DNA of 64,000 bases from Candidatus Calescibacterium sp. Its GTDB lineage: Bacteria > Calescibacteriota > Calescibacteriia > Calescibacteriales > Calescibacteriaceae. The notes under the pieces were generated by a model. It was not told the DNA's origin and ran no database searches. It saw only the letters and a program-made list of their open reading frames with translations. The position numbers were made by a program, and so were the translations under genes. Location: the NCBI GenBank assembly GCA_025060505.1, contig JANXBU010000005.1, forward strand, positions 1 to 64,000. Reading direction: 5' to 3'. Below, piece by piece: positions 7,282 to 16,389 of this stretch. The stretch's first letter is position 1; each line of letters opens with the position of its first letter.

Positions 7282-8514
7282 CTAAGTTCCCTCCTCCCAG
7301 CTTGAAAGATATTTTCTCTGCTCTTCTGAGAGTTCCTGAATCTTTATACCCATAGATTTGAGTTTGAGTTCCGCAACTCTTCTGTCAATTTCATCAGGGA
7401 CTTTATACACTTTTTTCTCGAGTTTTCTGTGGTTTTCAAGTATGTAGAGAGCACTCAAAGATTGGTTAGCAAAAGACATATCCATAACAGCAGATGGATG
7501 TCCCTCAGCAGCTGCAAGATTTACCAATCTTCCTTGCGCCAACAGATAAACTTTCTTGCCGTCAACATCAAACTCCTCAACAAAAGGTCTTATTTCTCTT
7601 GATTTGAATAATTCCCTCATTTTTGCAACCTCTATCTCGACATCAAAGTGACCAGAGTTTGAAAGAATAGCGCCATCTTTCATCTTCTTTATGTTTTCTA
7701 TTGTGATCACACTTTTGTTTCCCGTAACTGTAACGAACACATCTCCTATAGTGGCAGCAGAATCCATATCCATAACCTCAAAGCCATCCATAACTGCTTC
7801 AAGAGCTCTTATTGGGTCAACTTCAACAACTATAACATGAGCTCCCATACCCCTTGCTCTTATTGCAACTCCCTTACCACACATTCCGTATCCAGCTACA
7901 ACAAACTTTTTTCCAGCCAGAAGAATATTTGTTGCTCTCAGGATTCCATCTATTGTGCTTTGTCCAGTTCCATATCTGTTATCAAAAAGATGTTTTGTTT
8001 GAGCATCGTTTACAGCTATTACTGGAAATTTCAAGTTTCCAGATTTCTCCATAGATCTCAGTCTTATTACACCAGTTGTTGTCTCCTCTGTTCCACCGAG
8101 CGGTATTATGTTTCTTTTGTGAGCTTCAACAGTTAGATCGCAACCGTCATCAATAGTTATATCTGGCTTTTTCAAAATAACAGATTCAATATGTTCATAG
8201 TACTTTTTATTTGATTCTCCCTTTATAGCATAAACATCTATCCCCTCTTTAACTAAAAAGGCAGCAGCATCATCTTGTGTTGAAAGCGGATTTGAAGCAC
8301 ACAGAGAAACATCTGCTCCACCTTCTTTCAAAGTCAAAACAAGATTCGCCGTTTCCGTTGTCACATGAAGACAGCACCCGATCTTTATTCCCTTGAATGG
8401 TTTTTTAGATCTGAATTCCTCTCTTATAAGCTTTAAAACTGGCATTTCTCTTGAAGCCCACTCTACTCTCTTCTTCCCTAAATCAGCCAATCCTATGTCT
8501 TTGATATCTGGCAT
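7282..8514 (-). CDS. ahcY: adenosylhomocysteinase
   Basis: 410 residues. It hydrolyses S-adenosylhomocysteine to adenosine and homocysteine, recycling the product of methyltransferases in the cytoplasm. Recognised from the N-terminal Cys-Leu-His-Val-Thr-x-Glu-Thr-Ala-Asn motif, Asp-Asp-Gly-Cys-Asp, the NAD-binding Gly-Tyr-Gly-x-Cys-Gly-Lys-Gly, and the C-terminal Gly-His-Pro-Ser-x-Val-Met-Asp-x-Ser-Phe-Ala-Asn-Gln. AGAAGGAGG stands before the start codon. Length is normal for the shorter bacterial and archaeal form. It is monocistronic and transcribed toward nosY. Confidence 0.96.
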   Translation of the reverse strand: MPDIKDIGLADLGKKRVEWASREMPVLKLIREEFRSKKPFKGIKIGCCLHVTTETANLVLTLKEGGADVSLCASNPLSTQDDAAAFLVKEGIDVYAIKGESNKKYYEHIESVILKKPDITIDDGCDLTVEAHKRNIIPLGGTEETTTGVIRLRSMEKSGNLKFPVIAVNDAQTKHLFDNRYGTGQSTIDGILRATNILLAGKKFVVAGYGMCGKGVAIRARGMGAHVIVVEVDPIRALEAVMDGFEVMDMDSAATIGDVFVTVTGNKSVITIENIKKMKDGAILSNSGHFDVEIEVAKMRELFKSREIRPFVEEFDVDGKKVYLLAQGRLVNLAAAEGHPSAVMDMSFANQSLSALYILENHRKLEKKVYKVPDEIDRRVAELKLKSMGIKIQELSEEQRKYLSSWEEGT

Positions 8515-8589
8515 AAAATATCCTCCTTCTTCAAAACATAATCAGCAAAAAAATTAAAAAATCAAAAAATCCAAAATAGATTTTGCTTG

Positions 8590-9270
8590 ATGAACAAAAT
8601 CAAAAACCTATCTCAGAAAGAGATTCAAAAAATATATGAGATGGAAAAAATAATTCAGTCAAACAGACATACATATCCTATTGATCAAATAATAAGTGAA
8701 GCGAGAAAAGAAAAAGCTCTGGACATCATCGTAAAGACCATACTCTCTCAGAATACATCAGACAAACTAAGAGACATAGCGTTTTCAAATCTCAAAAAAG
8801 AGTTTCAGGATTTAAGACATATACTAAAAGAGAAACCAAGCAAAATTCAGAAACTTATAAAAATATGCGGGCTCCCTAGAGTTAAAACCAAGAGACTGAA
8901 AACATCTCTGAAAGTTATACTGAAAATGTTTCCTGATCCAGAAGAAATGAGAAAAGAACCAGAAGAAAAACTGTTTTATTTTCTGAGTTCAATCCACGGT
9001 ATCGGACCAAAGAGCGCATCTGTTATAATGGCTTTCTTAGGCTTTGACGCTTTTCCCGTCGACACTCACGTATCAAGAATAATAAAAAGATTAGGAATAG
9101 CAGATGGGTCTCGCGAAAGGATATTCAAACTTGTTTCACCCCATATAAAGGACAAAATAGTGTCACACCTTTTTCTCATAAATCACGGAAGAAACATCTG
9201 CAAAGCACAAAAACCAAAATGCGAGATCTGTATTTTCAGAAAAATATGCAACTTCTATCAGAAAAAATAG
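8590..9270 (+). CDS. nth: endonuclease III-family DNA glycosylase/AP lyase
   Basis: 226 residues from the ATG at 8590 (a TTG sits directly before it). A helix-hairpin-helix GIGPKSA carries the catalytic lysine, and Val-Asp-Thr-His carries the catalytic aspartate, so a bifunctional glycosylase/lyase is expected. The 4Fe-4S loop Cys-x6-Cys-x2-Cys-x5-Cys closes the protein. The sequence departs from standard Nth in places (Ser-Gln-Asn-Thr-Ser-Asp for Ser-Ala-Gln-Thr-Thr-Asp), so a thermostable or pyrimidine-specific subfamily is possible. It is divergent from ahcY. No Shine-Dalgarno is visible. Confidence 0.9.
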   Translation: MNKIKNLSQKEIQKIYEMEKIIQSNRHTYPIDQIISEARKEKALDIIVKTILSQNTSDKLRDIAFSNLKKEFQDLRHILKEKPSKIQKLIKICGLPRVKTKRLKTSLKVILKMFPDPEEMRKEPEEKLFYFLSSIHGIGPKSASVIMAFLGFDAFPVDTHVSRIIKRLGIADGSRERIFKLVSPHIKDKIVSHLFLINHGRNICKAQKPKCEICIFRKICNFYQKK

Positions 9271-9477
9271 ACCAAATTGCCCCACTTAAATCACGTCGCA
9301 ATTAATCCTGTTCGGAAACAACATTGTTACTAGAGATTATCCGAAGTTTGAGCAGATTCTTCTTGATTCATGTTGATTTACTTAGACTTGCATTAAAAGA
9401 TATTGCTCTAAATAAATCCCATAAAATCAGTTGCCATCTTAAAGTGAAGCGACAAAATTCTGCTACTTTCGTTAGAG

Positions 9478-9510
9478 CTGAGCTTGAAGCCGCTTTAGCT
9501 CAGTGTTTTT
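9478..9510 (+). terminator. rho-independent terminator, plus strand
   Basis: CTGAGCT (9478-9484) pairs with AGCTCAG (9497-9503), with an inner AAG-CCG-CTT extension, followed by TGTTTTT. It lies about 200 bases after the endonuclease III gene. The 3' arm is also identical to the first 15 bases of many tRNA genes (GCCGCTTTAGCTCAG, 9489-9503). The stretch 9271-9477 holds one doubtful 62-codon frame that I do not accept as a gene. Confidence 0.65.
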
Positions 9511-9522
9511 GAAGTTCCAAAA

Positions 9523-10362
9523 TTACTTTCTACATTTGGGTTCGTTCAGAAACCTTGAATTATACATGTTCACTACATCCCATCCTTCTATGTGTGCCGA
9601 GTTGATCCTTGATCCACCTATACCGACCACTACAAGCGCAGGTATTGAGACCAGACCAACTCCGATTCCAACAGTTCTGTTGCTAGGGTATATTATTAAC
9701 CCTCCGACAATTGCAGCCAAAGCTGTTGCTCCTCCTGCGATCTGCATTATTCTCCCACTTCTTGCTTTTCGGTTCACATCTCTGGCTCTGCTTTCAAGAT
9801 CTGACATGCAGCTTACCATATTTGAAAGTCCATCCCAAAAAGGTGGTTCAGAATAAACATTTTCCTTTGATACTTTGACCTGTCCCTCCCCAGCATAAAG
9901 CCAAACTATTTCCTCCCCTTCTTTTGGTATTGTATTGACGCATGAAGGTGATCTATTGTGGTGTTTTATTGAATCAATCATATTAAACAATGCTGCTTCT
10001 TTTTTTGATTTGCCATGCGCTTCGGCAATTCCACCAGCTGCTCCCAGTACGGCTCCAACCACCCCTCCACCACCTCCTCTTACCAATGTACCCGCAGATT
10101 CAAACGCTCCTCCGACTCTATAGTCCTGTACAGCTTTTTGAACATTTGCAAGGATTTTATCATCACAAGCAAAAAGGAAAGACGGATCGTTCTTCTCTAT
10201 TAAGACCATCTGTCCATTCTTCATAATTGCAAGTTGGTTTTCTTTTAGTCCGAGATATGCTCTTCCATCTTGTGGAGGTATATATTTGGTTGACATGCTA
10301 GCACAAGACAAAGCAATCGATCCGCCTATTACCAAAATCAGATAAGATTTCACTTTATTCAT
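9523..10362 (-). CDS. lipoprotein with glycine-rich and hydrophobic segments, unknown function
   Basis: 279 residues. A lipobox Ala-Leu-Ser-Cys puts a lipidated cysteine at about residue 20. A Gly-rich stretch with alternating Val/Ala (about residues 97-115) and a pair of hydrophobic segments (about 205-250) suggest membrane association like glycine-zipper proteins. Four scattered cysteines are present. CAGGAGG precedes the ATG. I do not recognise the family. The neighbour upstream on the same strand is the HprK-like gene 193 bases away, with no shared leader evident. Confidence 0.75.
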   Translation of the reverse strand: MNKVKSYLILVIGGSIALSCASMSTKYIPPQDGRAYLGLKENQLAIMKNGQMVLIEKNDPSFLFACDDKILANVQKAVQDYRVGGAFESAGTLVRGGGGGVVGAVLGAAGGIAEAHGKSKKEAALFNMIDSIKHHNRSPSCVNTIPKEGEEIVWLYAGEGQVKVSKENVYSEPPFWDGLSNMVSCMSDLESRARDVNRKARSGRIMQIAGGATALAAIVGGLIIYPSNRTVGIGVGLVSIPALVVVGIGGSRINSAHIEGWDVVNMYNSRFLNEPKCRK

Positions 10363-10555
10363 TGTATTTCCTCCTGATATTTTTTAGTTTTATCCTAATC
10401 ATCTTGCATAAAAAATATCGTTTTGCTGATGAAATATAGTGTGTTGTTTGGAGCTCTAAGCTACCCATACCTTCACACAAACGCAACAAAAAATCTCAAA
10501 TATTTCTTTCAAGATTTCCAAACAATTTCTCAAGAAACACTACAAGTTTCCAACA

Positions 10556-11335
10556 TCAAATCTTTCTCAGAAGATAAAAATCATTAGAACTCCTTGAAAT
10601 TATTTTTAGATAACTGCTTTCATCTAAATTCCTAAGATTTGCCGTGTTTCTGAGAACCATCAGAACTCCATCAACAGCTTGAAGTTTCTCTAAGTGAATT
10701 TCCGGAGTATTTCTGAATATACTCACAAAATCTCTGTAATCCTTCTCACTCTTTATTTGACGTTTCAGTATAATGAAAGCAATTTTTTTTCTACCAATTT
10801 TTATCTCTTTATTCACATCATAAACTGGATATATCTTGATTCCTTTTGCAGATTTTATCTCAATGGGCTTTGGAAATACAACCAGCACTTTTTTCTTCAC
10901 ATCAATAATAACAGTATCATCTGATATATAACCAAAGCCTTTTTGAAGAAGGATCTTACAAGCCGTTGATTTTCCGAATCCGCTCTTCCCCAGAATTATG
11001 TATATTTTTCTCCTATTGTATACAGCAGAAGCGTGAATGAAAGCTAATTTTTCTCTTTCTGAAAGAAGAGTTTTTCGTACTATGTATCTCGTAAGTCTTT
11101 TATATATCTTCCAAAAATCTACAAAAGAGCTACTTGATACAACGAATAATTTCTTTTTCCTTTTATGTCTTACTTCTGCATCTTGCTTTTCTAATATATT
11201 TTGTTTTCTAAGATCAAATCCTCCGAAAATTTTTTTAGCAAAATTGTACCATCTGACTCCATCCCCTGAGAATCTTACACATACAGAAACCTTTCTGAAA
11301 GAGAAATAAAGAGACCTGATTTTTCTTCGTCTCAA
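10556..11335 (-). CDS. HPr kinase-like P-loop protein
   Basis: 259 residues. The C-terminal half resembles HPr kinase/phosphorylase: His101-Ala-Ser-Ala-Val, a P-loop Gly116-Lys-Ser-Gly-Phe-Gly-Lys-Ser-Thr124, then Ser-Asp-Asp at 138-140. The N-terminal 90 residues are basic and not recognised. There is no HPr gene nearby, so it is probably one of the HprK-related kinases acting on another protein or small molecule. The only upstream start in frame is TTG at 11335, with no Shine-Dalgarno. It lies 23 bases after the PyrK-like gene, so the two may be cotranscribed. Confidence 0.7.
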   Translation of the reverse strand: MRRRKIRSLYFSFRKVSVCVRFSGDGVRWYNFAKKIFGGFDLRKQNILEKQDAEVRHKRKKKLFVVSSSSFVDFWKIYKRLTRYIVRKTLLSEREKLAFIHASAVYNRRKIYIILGKSGFGKSTACKILLQKGFGYISDDTVIIDVKKKVLVVFPKPIEIKSAKGIKIYPVYDVNKEIKIGRKKIAFIILKRQIKSEKDYRDFVSIFRNTPEIHLEKLQAVDGVLMVLRNTANLRNLDESSYLKIISRSSNDFYLLRKI

Positions 11336-11358
11336 TGTGAATCAATAAAATTCCAAAT

Positions 11359-12126
11359 TCACCAGACAATTTCTTCGTTGCTGAAAGCTGGTCCGTATTT
11401 GCAGCAGAGTTTCATTCCATCTTTTGTTTTGACAGCACAAGAAAAGCATATTCCGATTCCACAAGCCATTCTTTCTTCAAGCGCAAATATTAGTGGTTTA
11501 TTTATACCTTTCTGTTTGAAAAATTCAGAAACAGCCTTCATCATAGGAACTGGTCCACAGGAAAACACTATATCAAAAGAATCAACATTCAAGTTGTGTA
11601 AAACATCCGTAACCCGTCCCTTTGTTCCAGCACTTCCATCTTCTGTTGAAACGAATATCTCAACTCCAAGCTTAGAAATTTCATCAAGCAGAATTATATC
11701 TTTGTTTATCCTTCCACCAAATACAAGAGTATTTTTTGAATTCTTGAAATATCCAAAAAGAGAAAAAACAGAAGCAATACCAACACCACCAGCTATAAAA
11801 AGTATTTTTGAGAAATCACTGTTTATTCCATATCTTGCCAAAGATGAAATAAAACCAACACCACAAGGTCCAACTACATTGACAAAATCACCAACTTCGA
11901 GTTTTGAGAACTTCTCCGTCCACAATCCATAAATTTTAAATAACACACTCAAGCCGTCTCCATTTGAGAGTATAGAAAATGGTTTTGGAATGATCCAGGG
12001 AATAGATGGACTACTTATCATCACGAACTGACCGGGTTCATATTCAAGATGTAAATCAAACTTGAAAAGAAATGTTTGTGGTGCAAGCTCTTTTTTTTCT
12101 ACAATTTTGGTTTGAATCATCTGCAT
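11359..12126 (-). CDS. pyrK: PyrK-like iron-sulphur flavoprotein reductase subunit
   Basis: 255 residues. A ferredoxin-reductase fold with an FAD-binding barrel (Pro-Gly-Gln-Phe-Val near the start), an NAD-binding domain with Gly-Gly-Val-Gly-Ile-Ala, and a C-terminal 2Fe-2S motif with Cys222, Cys227, Cys230 and Cys241/242, as in the electron-transfer subunit of dihydroorotate dehydrogenase B. No pyrD is next to it, so the partner must be elsewhere or the protein serves another oxidoreductase. The start lies 3 bases after the stop of the upstream lipoprotein gene, implying translational coupling. A second ATG at 12120 is equally possible. Confidence 0.8.
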   Translation of the reverse strand: MQMIQTKIVEKKELAPQTFLFKFDLHLEYEPGQFVMISSPSIPWIIPKPFSILSNGDGLSVLFKIYGLWTEKFSKLEVGDFVNVVGPCGVGFISSLARYGINSDFSKILFIAGGVGIASVFSLFGYFKNSKNTLVFGGRINKDIILLDEISKLGVEIFVSTEDGSAGTKGRVTDVLHNLNVDSFDIVFSCGPVPMMKAVSEFFKQKGINKPLIFALEERMACGIGICFSCAVKTKDGMKLCCKYGPAFSNEEIVW

Positions 12127-12129
12127 GGA

Positions 12130-13341
12130 TTATTTAGAAACTCTGATCTGAAGCATTTTTCTGTTCTGAACTACTGGGCTGATCTTCATCCCCCTCTTGC
12201 TCATTTTATCTTGAAGATCAAACAGAACCTCATCTGACTTACCTTTGAACCAGATACGGAAAGTCATTAGGTTTTTAGTAGAAACTTCGCGTTTGTAGTC
12301 AGAAGATATTTCCTTAATAGAGTCAACGGCCTGCTTTTGTCTTTCCAGTTCAGTAAAATCACCGTAAAGCATTATAAGGAACTGCTTACCCTTTTTGATA
12401 TCTGACTTCCAGTAGTCCATAACTTGCGTCAGAACTTTGTCAACAGCATCTCTGACAGCTTCTGACATAGTGACCCTATCTTTGCCCGGGCCTGCTACAA
12501 GCTCCTTTGAAAAGCCTGTTGAAGATCCAATCAATCTTCCAGTAGTAGTTTCAAAAGCTTTCAGAGAAGCAACAGCTTTGACAGTTTTATCTTTTCCAAC
12601 CTGCTTTTCTTCGAATTTCCCTTCAAATGTTATGTATATATCTGAACCAACAGAAAGAGCTATTTTCGCGGTAGGATCTTGCGGGAGCCCTTCAAGAGCT
12701 TCAATTTGACCAGCCATATTATAAAGTTTATCAAGAGTATCTGGATTCAAAACCTCGAATTTTCTTGTTGTAAGGTAAGAGTTGACTTCATTTGCTACAA
12801 ATTCTGCCCAATTTTCATTCTTCACTGCATCGGAAGGTATAACAACAATTGAAGGATTCTCAAGAATTTCTATTATTTCCTCTCTTTTCTGAATGTATCC
12901 GGCGGAGACCAATGATTCTTCAAGAAGTTTTTTTCTGACAACAGCTGTTATTTCTATATTTATTTTTCCTTCTGGTGTTTGTTTTCTTCTGGGGCTACCT
13001 TCAACCATAACGAATCTATCTATGTCAGAGTATATTCTTTCTTTGTTTCTCTCAACAAGGAGTTTTTCTTGGTCTGTTTGAGCAAGGGTTTGTATAACAG
13101 CCCAAACTGCATTCATTTTCGCTTCAAGCAAAGCACCTTCACCATTATCCCACGTTCCAGAACTTCTAACCTGAACAGTTTCTGGGTCCAAAGAAGTTAT
13201 TATTTGAGCATCATAAGTATATGGATATTTCGGAAGACTCTTTGCACAAGAGACAAAAAAAACAGAGATAAGAAAAATGAGAAAATACGAAGGAAACCTG
13301 CTTCCACTGAAAGTAAGATCTCCGATGGACTTTCTATTCAT
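12130..13341 (-). CDS. lipoprotein related to FlgT/LPP20-type or DUF6175 proteins
   Basis: 403 residues. After a long basic N-terminus and membrane segment, the lipobox Phe-Val-Ser-Cys gives a lipidated Cys at about residue 32. An N-terminal region with Glu-Ala-x-x-Asn-Ala resembles the LPP20/FlgT domain. A following block beginning Asn-Pro-Ser-Ile-Val-Val-Ile-Pro-Ser resembles curli- or FlgT-associated domains. The C-terminus is alpha/beta. The role is envelope-associated but unknown. No flagellar genes are in the window. It is coupled to the PyrK-like gene downstream. Confidence 0.65.
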   Translation of the reverse strand: MNRKSIGDLTFSGSRFPSYFLIFLISVFFVSCAKSLPKYPYTYDAQIITSLDPETVQVRSSGTWDNGEGALLEAKMNAVWAVIQTLAQTDQEKLLVERNKERIYSDIDRFVMVEGSPRRKQTPEGKINIEITAVVRKKLLEESLVSAGYIQKREEIIEILENPSIVVIPSDAVKNENWAEFVANEVNSYLTTRKFEVLNPDTLDKLYNMAGQIEALEGLPQDPTAKIALSVGSDIYITFEGKFEEKQVGKDKTVKAVASLKAFETTTGRLIGSSTGFSKELVAGPGKDRVTMSEAVRDAVDKVLTQVMDYWKSDIKKGKQFLIMLYGDFTELERQKQAVDSIKEISSDYKREVSTKNLMTFRIWFKGKSDEVLFDLQDKMSKRGMKISPVVQNRKMLQIRVSK

Positions 13342-13431
13342 GTGCTTGAACCCTCCATTTAATTAGTAATCAGTCTATTTTCCTTTTTGTCATTTCTTGA
13401 CTTTTATTTATACTACTTTGAGATTTGCCAA

Positions 13432-13962
13432 TCAGAAGATTTCTTGTTCTGCTTCCTCCTCAACCTCCTCAACCTGCTGTTTTCTTGTTTTCATCTCCTC
13501 AGATGGTGGAGCAAAGGTGGGTTTAGGCAGTATCTCAGGTATATACCTTGTAAGAAATACATCTATAAGGTACAGATCAGAGTATCCAAGTGGATGAACT
13601 GAAACTTTTTCCTTCCCCATAACAATATCTATGACAAAACCGTCATCTACTCTGGAAATTCTTAAAGTTTTTTCTTCTCCTTTTCTCCCGAATCTTTCAG
13701 GTGTGTGAGTTATTTCAATTGGGAGTTTTTTTATTTCAGCTCCAGCGAGCATCCTGCGAGCAAAAGCACCGAGTATTGAAGCTTCATTTCTGTTCAGAGA
13801 TATTGTTATCTTTTCATCCCACATGTATTTTCTCTCACCTCTTTGAGTTTTTTCGAATTTGCCTTCAATAGGTCTCGCAAACGAAACGAATATCAAACCT
13901 CTTATCGAATCCGGAGCTAACCTCATAGCACCTGATCTTTTATATATTGTCAAAACAGACAT
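13432..13962 (-). CDS. possible single-strand DNA-binding protein with an SSB-like acidic tail
   Basis: 176 residues from the ATG at 13962, which has AAAGGAGGT 8 bases upstream. The body is a beta-rich domain with Lys-Ile-Thr-Ile-Ser-Leu-Asn and a following helix, a pattern seen in PC4/Whirly-like nucleic-acid-binding folds, then a second beta unit and helix. The C-terminus is a low-complexity linker ending EEVEEEAEQEIF: acidic residues capped by a hydrophobic pair, like the protein-docking tip of bacterial SSB. I do not recognise a named family. The function is inferred from architecture only. It is transcribed divergently from sufS across a palindrome-bearing spacer. Confidence 0.6.
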   Translation of the reverse strand: MSVLTIYKRSGAMRLAPDSIRGLIFVSFARPIEGKFEKTQRGERKYMWDEKITISLNRNEASILGAFARRMLAGAEIKKLPIEITHTPERFGRKGEEKTLRISRVDDGFVIDIVMGKEKVSVHPLGYSDLYLIDVFLTRYIPEILPKPTFAPPSEEMKTRKQQVEEVEEEAEQEIF

Positions 13963-14055
13963 CAAAAACTACCTCCTTTTTATATGTTTCACTATATTTA
14001 ATAACTTTTGTGTAATTTTGCTATTTTTTTGCATCGTTGATTATTGCCCTCTCAT

Positions 14056-14075
14056 ACCTCAAATATATTTGAGGT
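14056..14075. promoter_or_regulatory. perfect 20-bp palindrome between divergent genes
   Basis: ACCTCAAATA-TATTTGAGGT is fully self-complementary and sits in the 322-base spacer between the SSB-like gene and sufS. The half-site ATACCTCAAA occurs at 14054-14063 and again at 14121-14130. It is a good operator candidate. Because sufS makes sulphur for Fe-S clusters, an Rrf2/IscR-type regulator is possible but not shown. The rest of the spacer (13963-14284) is AT-rich promoter-like DNA without a gene. Confidence 0.6.
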
Positions 14076-14284
14076 TCTATGATGGGGTTTATCTTTCAAG
14101 AATTACTTATTCCTCCCCCCATACCTCAAAAGGTTCAATAATCTGAGAAGATCTATGATGGCAAATTCAAATTACATAGTAATTTGCGATTTCTGAAATG
14201 GAATAGCATTTTGTTTTTCTTTACTTTCTTTTCTCGAAATGGTAATATATAAAGAATGCACGTATAGCTTGGAAATTTCAGACT

Positions 14285-15529
14285 ATGACTAAAACGGATA
14301 AAATTGTAGAAAAAAACTACGATGTTAGAAAAGACTTCCCATCTCTTCAAAGAAAAATAAACGGATACAACATTGTGTATTTTGATAGTGCGGCAACTAG
14401 TCTGAAACCTCAAGTAGTAATAGACGCTGAAAATGAATACAACACACTATATCCAGCAAACATACACAGAGCAGTACATACTATGTCTCATGAAGCAACG
14501 GAGAAATATATAGATGCACACAAAAAAGTAGCCCAGTATATAAACGCTAAATCTTGGAGAGAAGTGATCTTTACGAAAAATGCAACAGAGGGTGCAAATC
14601 TGCTCGCATACTCACTTGGACTACACAGAATATACGAAGGAGACAAAATCATTATAACCATCATGGAGCACCACGCAAACTTGGTTCCATGGCAATTTAT
14701 TGCAAAATACAGAAAGGCTCAACTTATCTATGCCGATATAAATGAAGACGGAAGTCTCAAAGAAGAAGAACTGATAGATAAAGTCGACAAAAAAACGAAA
14801 ATCGTCTCAATATCAGGAGCATCAAACGTTACAGGATATATGCCAAACCTCAAAAGAATAATAAAAGCAGTGAAGGAGAAAAATCCAGAAACTCTTGTCA
14901 TAGTAGATGCGGCTCAGCTTCTGCCACATGTAAGATTAGATGTCAGGAATTTAGGTTGCGATTTCATTTTTGCATCAGGACACAAGATGCTTGGTCCCTC
15001 CGGAACCGGATTTGTCTGGGGTAAAGAACAAATACTTGAAGAGATTGAACCCTTTATGTATGGCGGAGATATGATTTCACGCGTGACTTTAGAGGGTGCT
15101 CAGTGGAATGAACTTCCTTACAAATTTGAAGGCGGAACTCCTAACATAGCAGGAGGAATCGGACTCGGAAAAGCTGTTGAATACCTCTCAGAACACCAAA
15201 ATATAGAACACGAAAAAGAACTTTATACATACGCTATGGAACAAATCAAAAATATAAAAAACATAAAACTATGTGTTGAACCAAAAGATTACGAAAATTA
15301 CCTTGGAATAATCTCATTTAACGTTGAAGGAGTGCATCCGCATGATATTTCTGACTTTCTAAACAGATACGGAATAGCGGTGAGATCAGGACATCACTGT
15401 GCTCAACCACTTATGACGAGACTAAAAATAGAAAACAGCGTGAGAGTTTCGTTCTACATATACAATACAAAAGAAGAAGTTGATTTCTTTATTGATGTGC
15501 TTAAGAAAGCCGTAAATATTTTCACATAA
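14285..15529 (+). CDS. sufS: SufS-type cysteine desulfurase
   Basis: 414 residues, a PLP enzyme that removes sulphur from cysteine for Fe-S cluster assembly. The PLP lysine is Lys234 in Ser-Gly-His-Lys-Met-Leu-Gly-Pro. The catalytic cysteine is Cys372 in Arg-Ser-Gly-His-His-Cys-Ala-Gln-Pro, placing it in the group II (SufS/CsdA) class. The N-terminal Tyr-Phe-Asp-Ser-Ala-Ala-Thr-Ser and His-Arg-Ala-Val-His motifs fit. No sufU, sufBCD or sufE is adjacent. Only a weak Shine-Dalgarno precedes the ATG. Confidence 0.93.
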   Translation: MTKTDKIVEKNYDVRKDFPSLQRKINGYNIVYFDSAATSLKPQVVIDAENEYNTLYPANIHRAVHTMSHEATEKYIDAHKKVAQYINAKSWREVIFTKNATEGANLLAYSLGLHRIYEGDKIIITIMEHHANLVPWQFIAKYRKAQLIYADINEDGSLKEEELIDKVDKKTKIVSISGASNVTGYMPNLKRIIKAVKEKNPETLVIVDAAQLLPHVRLDVRNLGCDFIFASGHKMLGPSGTGFVWGKEQILEEIEPFMYGGDMISRVTLEGAQWNELPYKFEGGTPNIAGGIGLGKAVEYLSEHQNIEHEKELYTYAMEQIKNIKNIKLCVEPKDYENYLGIISFNVEGVHPHDISDFLNRYGIAVRSGHHCAQPLMTRLKIENSVRVSFYIYNTKEEVDFFIDVLKKAVNIFT

Positions 15530-15598
15530 TCAACCCTTCGCAATCTCAGAAGATTCTGAATACTTTTCCGAAACTTGAAAAAAACAAACTAAAAGAAA

Positions 15599-16372
15599 TC
15601 ATCTGATATTCTGACTTATTATGTCCACAACTTCAGATGAAAAAAGTACAGAAAAATGACCGGAATTCTTCACGAAAATATCTTTATCTCGAACAGGGAA
15701 AATAAACTCATCGTATTCGCCGACCAAACTCACAATGTTATCTGATTTGTTTGGAATTTGATTTACAAAATCAGATTCATATCTCATTTGCTTCATAGAC
15801 TGACCAAATGGAATCAGATAAGCTAAACGGGTTCCAATATGAGGTGTTCCCAACGTTATACAACATTTAACTTTCAGATCAAAATCTTGCTCCTTTGAAG
15901 CTATGTATTTTGCAGCTAATCCGCCAACTGAGTGCCCAACCAAAATAACCTCTTTTGTCCCAATTATTTCACATATCTCCTTTATATTTCTTGCTATATT
16001 TTCTGAAACCTCCTCAATTCTTCCAAGAAATGGAAAAGAATTTATTATGAAAAGGTTTTCAAATCCTCTGTTCCTGAGAGACAAGAACAGAAAATACATG
16101 GAACTTTTGGTCATAAGAAAACCGGGGATAAAAAATATCGGTGTAGAAAGATCTGATCTTTTTCTTGGTATGAAGCTTTCTAAAGAAGTAAAGCCAAAAA
16201 CCCATATAAGAAGAATAAGGAAAAAAGATATAATTTCTTTCACATAGCTTATGAGAAAAAATCTGAGGTCTATTGCCTGTTTTGATGCTAGCCTTTCATA
16301 AAGCAGTATAAACTGGAATACAGAGACAAATGCGAAAGATGCTATAAGAAGAGATTCAAAAATAAGCTTCAT
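15599..16372 (-). CDS. membrane-anchored lipase-like alpha/beta hydrolase
   Basis: 257 residues. Two N-terminal membrane helices (about residues 5-25 and 48-66) anchor a cytoplasmic or periplasmic alpha/beta hydrolase. The nucleophile elbow is Gly-His-Ser-Val-Gly-Gly, followed by Leu-Gly-Thr-Pro-His as in triacylglycerol lipases, and the final histidine is in Asn-Ser-Gly-His. The substrate is unknown, perhaps a lipid ester. A TATGAT at 16380-16385 lies 7 bases before the ATG and there is no Shine-Dalgarno, so the mRNA may be leaderless. Confidence 0.8.
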   Translation of the reverse strand: MKLIFESLLIASFAFVSVFQFILLYERLASKQAIDLRFFLISYVKEIISFFLILLIWVFGFTSLESFIPRKRSDLSTPIFFIPGFLMTKSSMYFLFLSLRNRGFENLFIINSFPFLGRIEEVSENIARNIKEICEIIGTKEVILVGHSVGGLAAKYIASKEQDFDLKVKCCITLGTPHIGTRLAYLIPFGQSMKQMRYESDFVNQIPNKSDNIVSLVGEYDEFIFPVRDKDIFVKNSGHFSVLFSSEVVDIISQNIR

Positions 16373-16389
16373 CTACCACATCATAATGA

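Noticed and set aside
9324-9512. 62-codon plus-strand frame ending inside the terminator
   Set aside because: No ribosome site, no recognised sequence, and it overlaps the hairpin. At best a remnant.
15550-15565. TCAGAA-GA-TTCTGA palindrome after sufS
   Set aside because: No T-run follows and such TCTGA/TCAGA words are common in this genome. Not convincing as terminator or operator.
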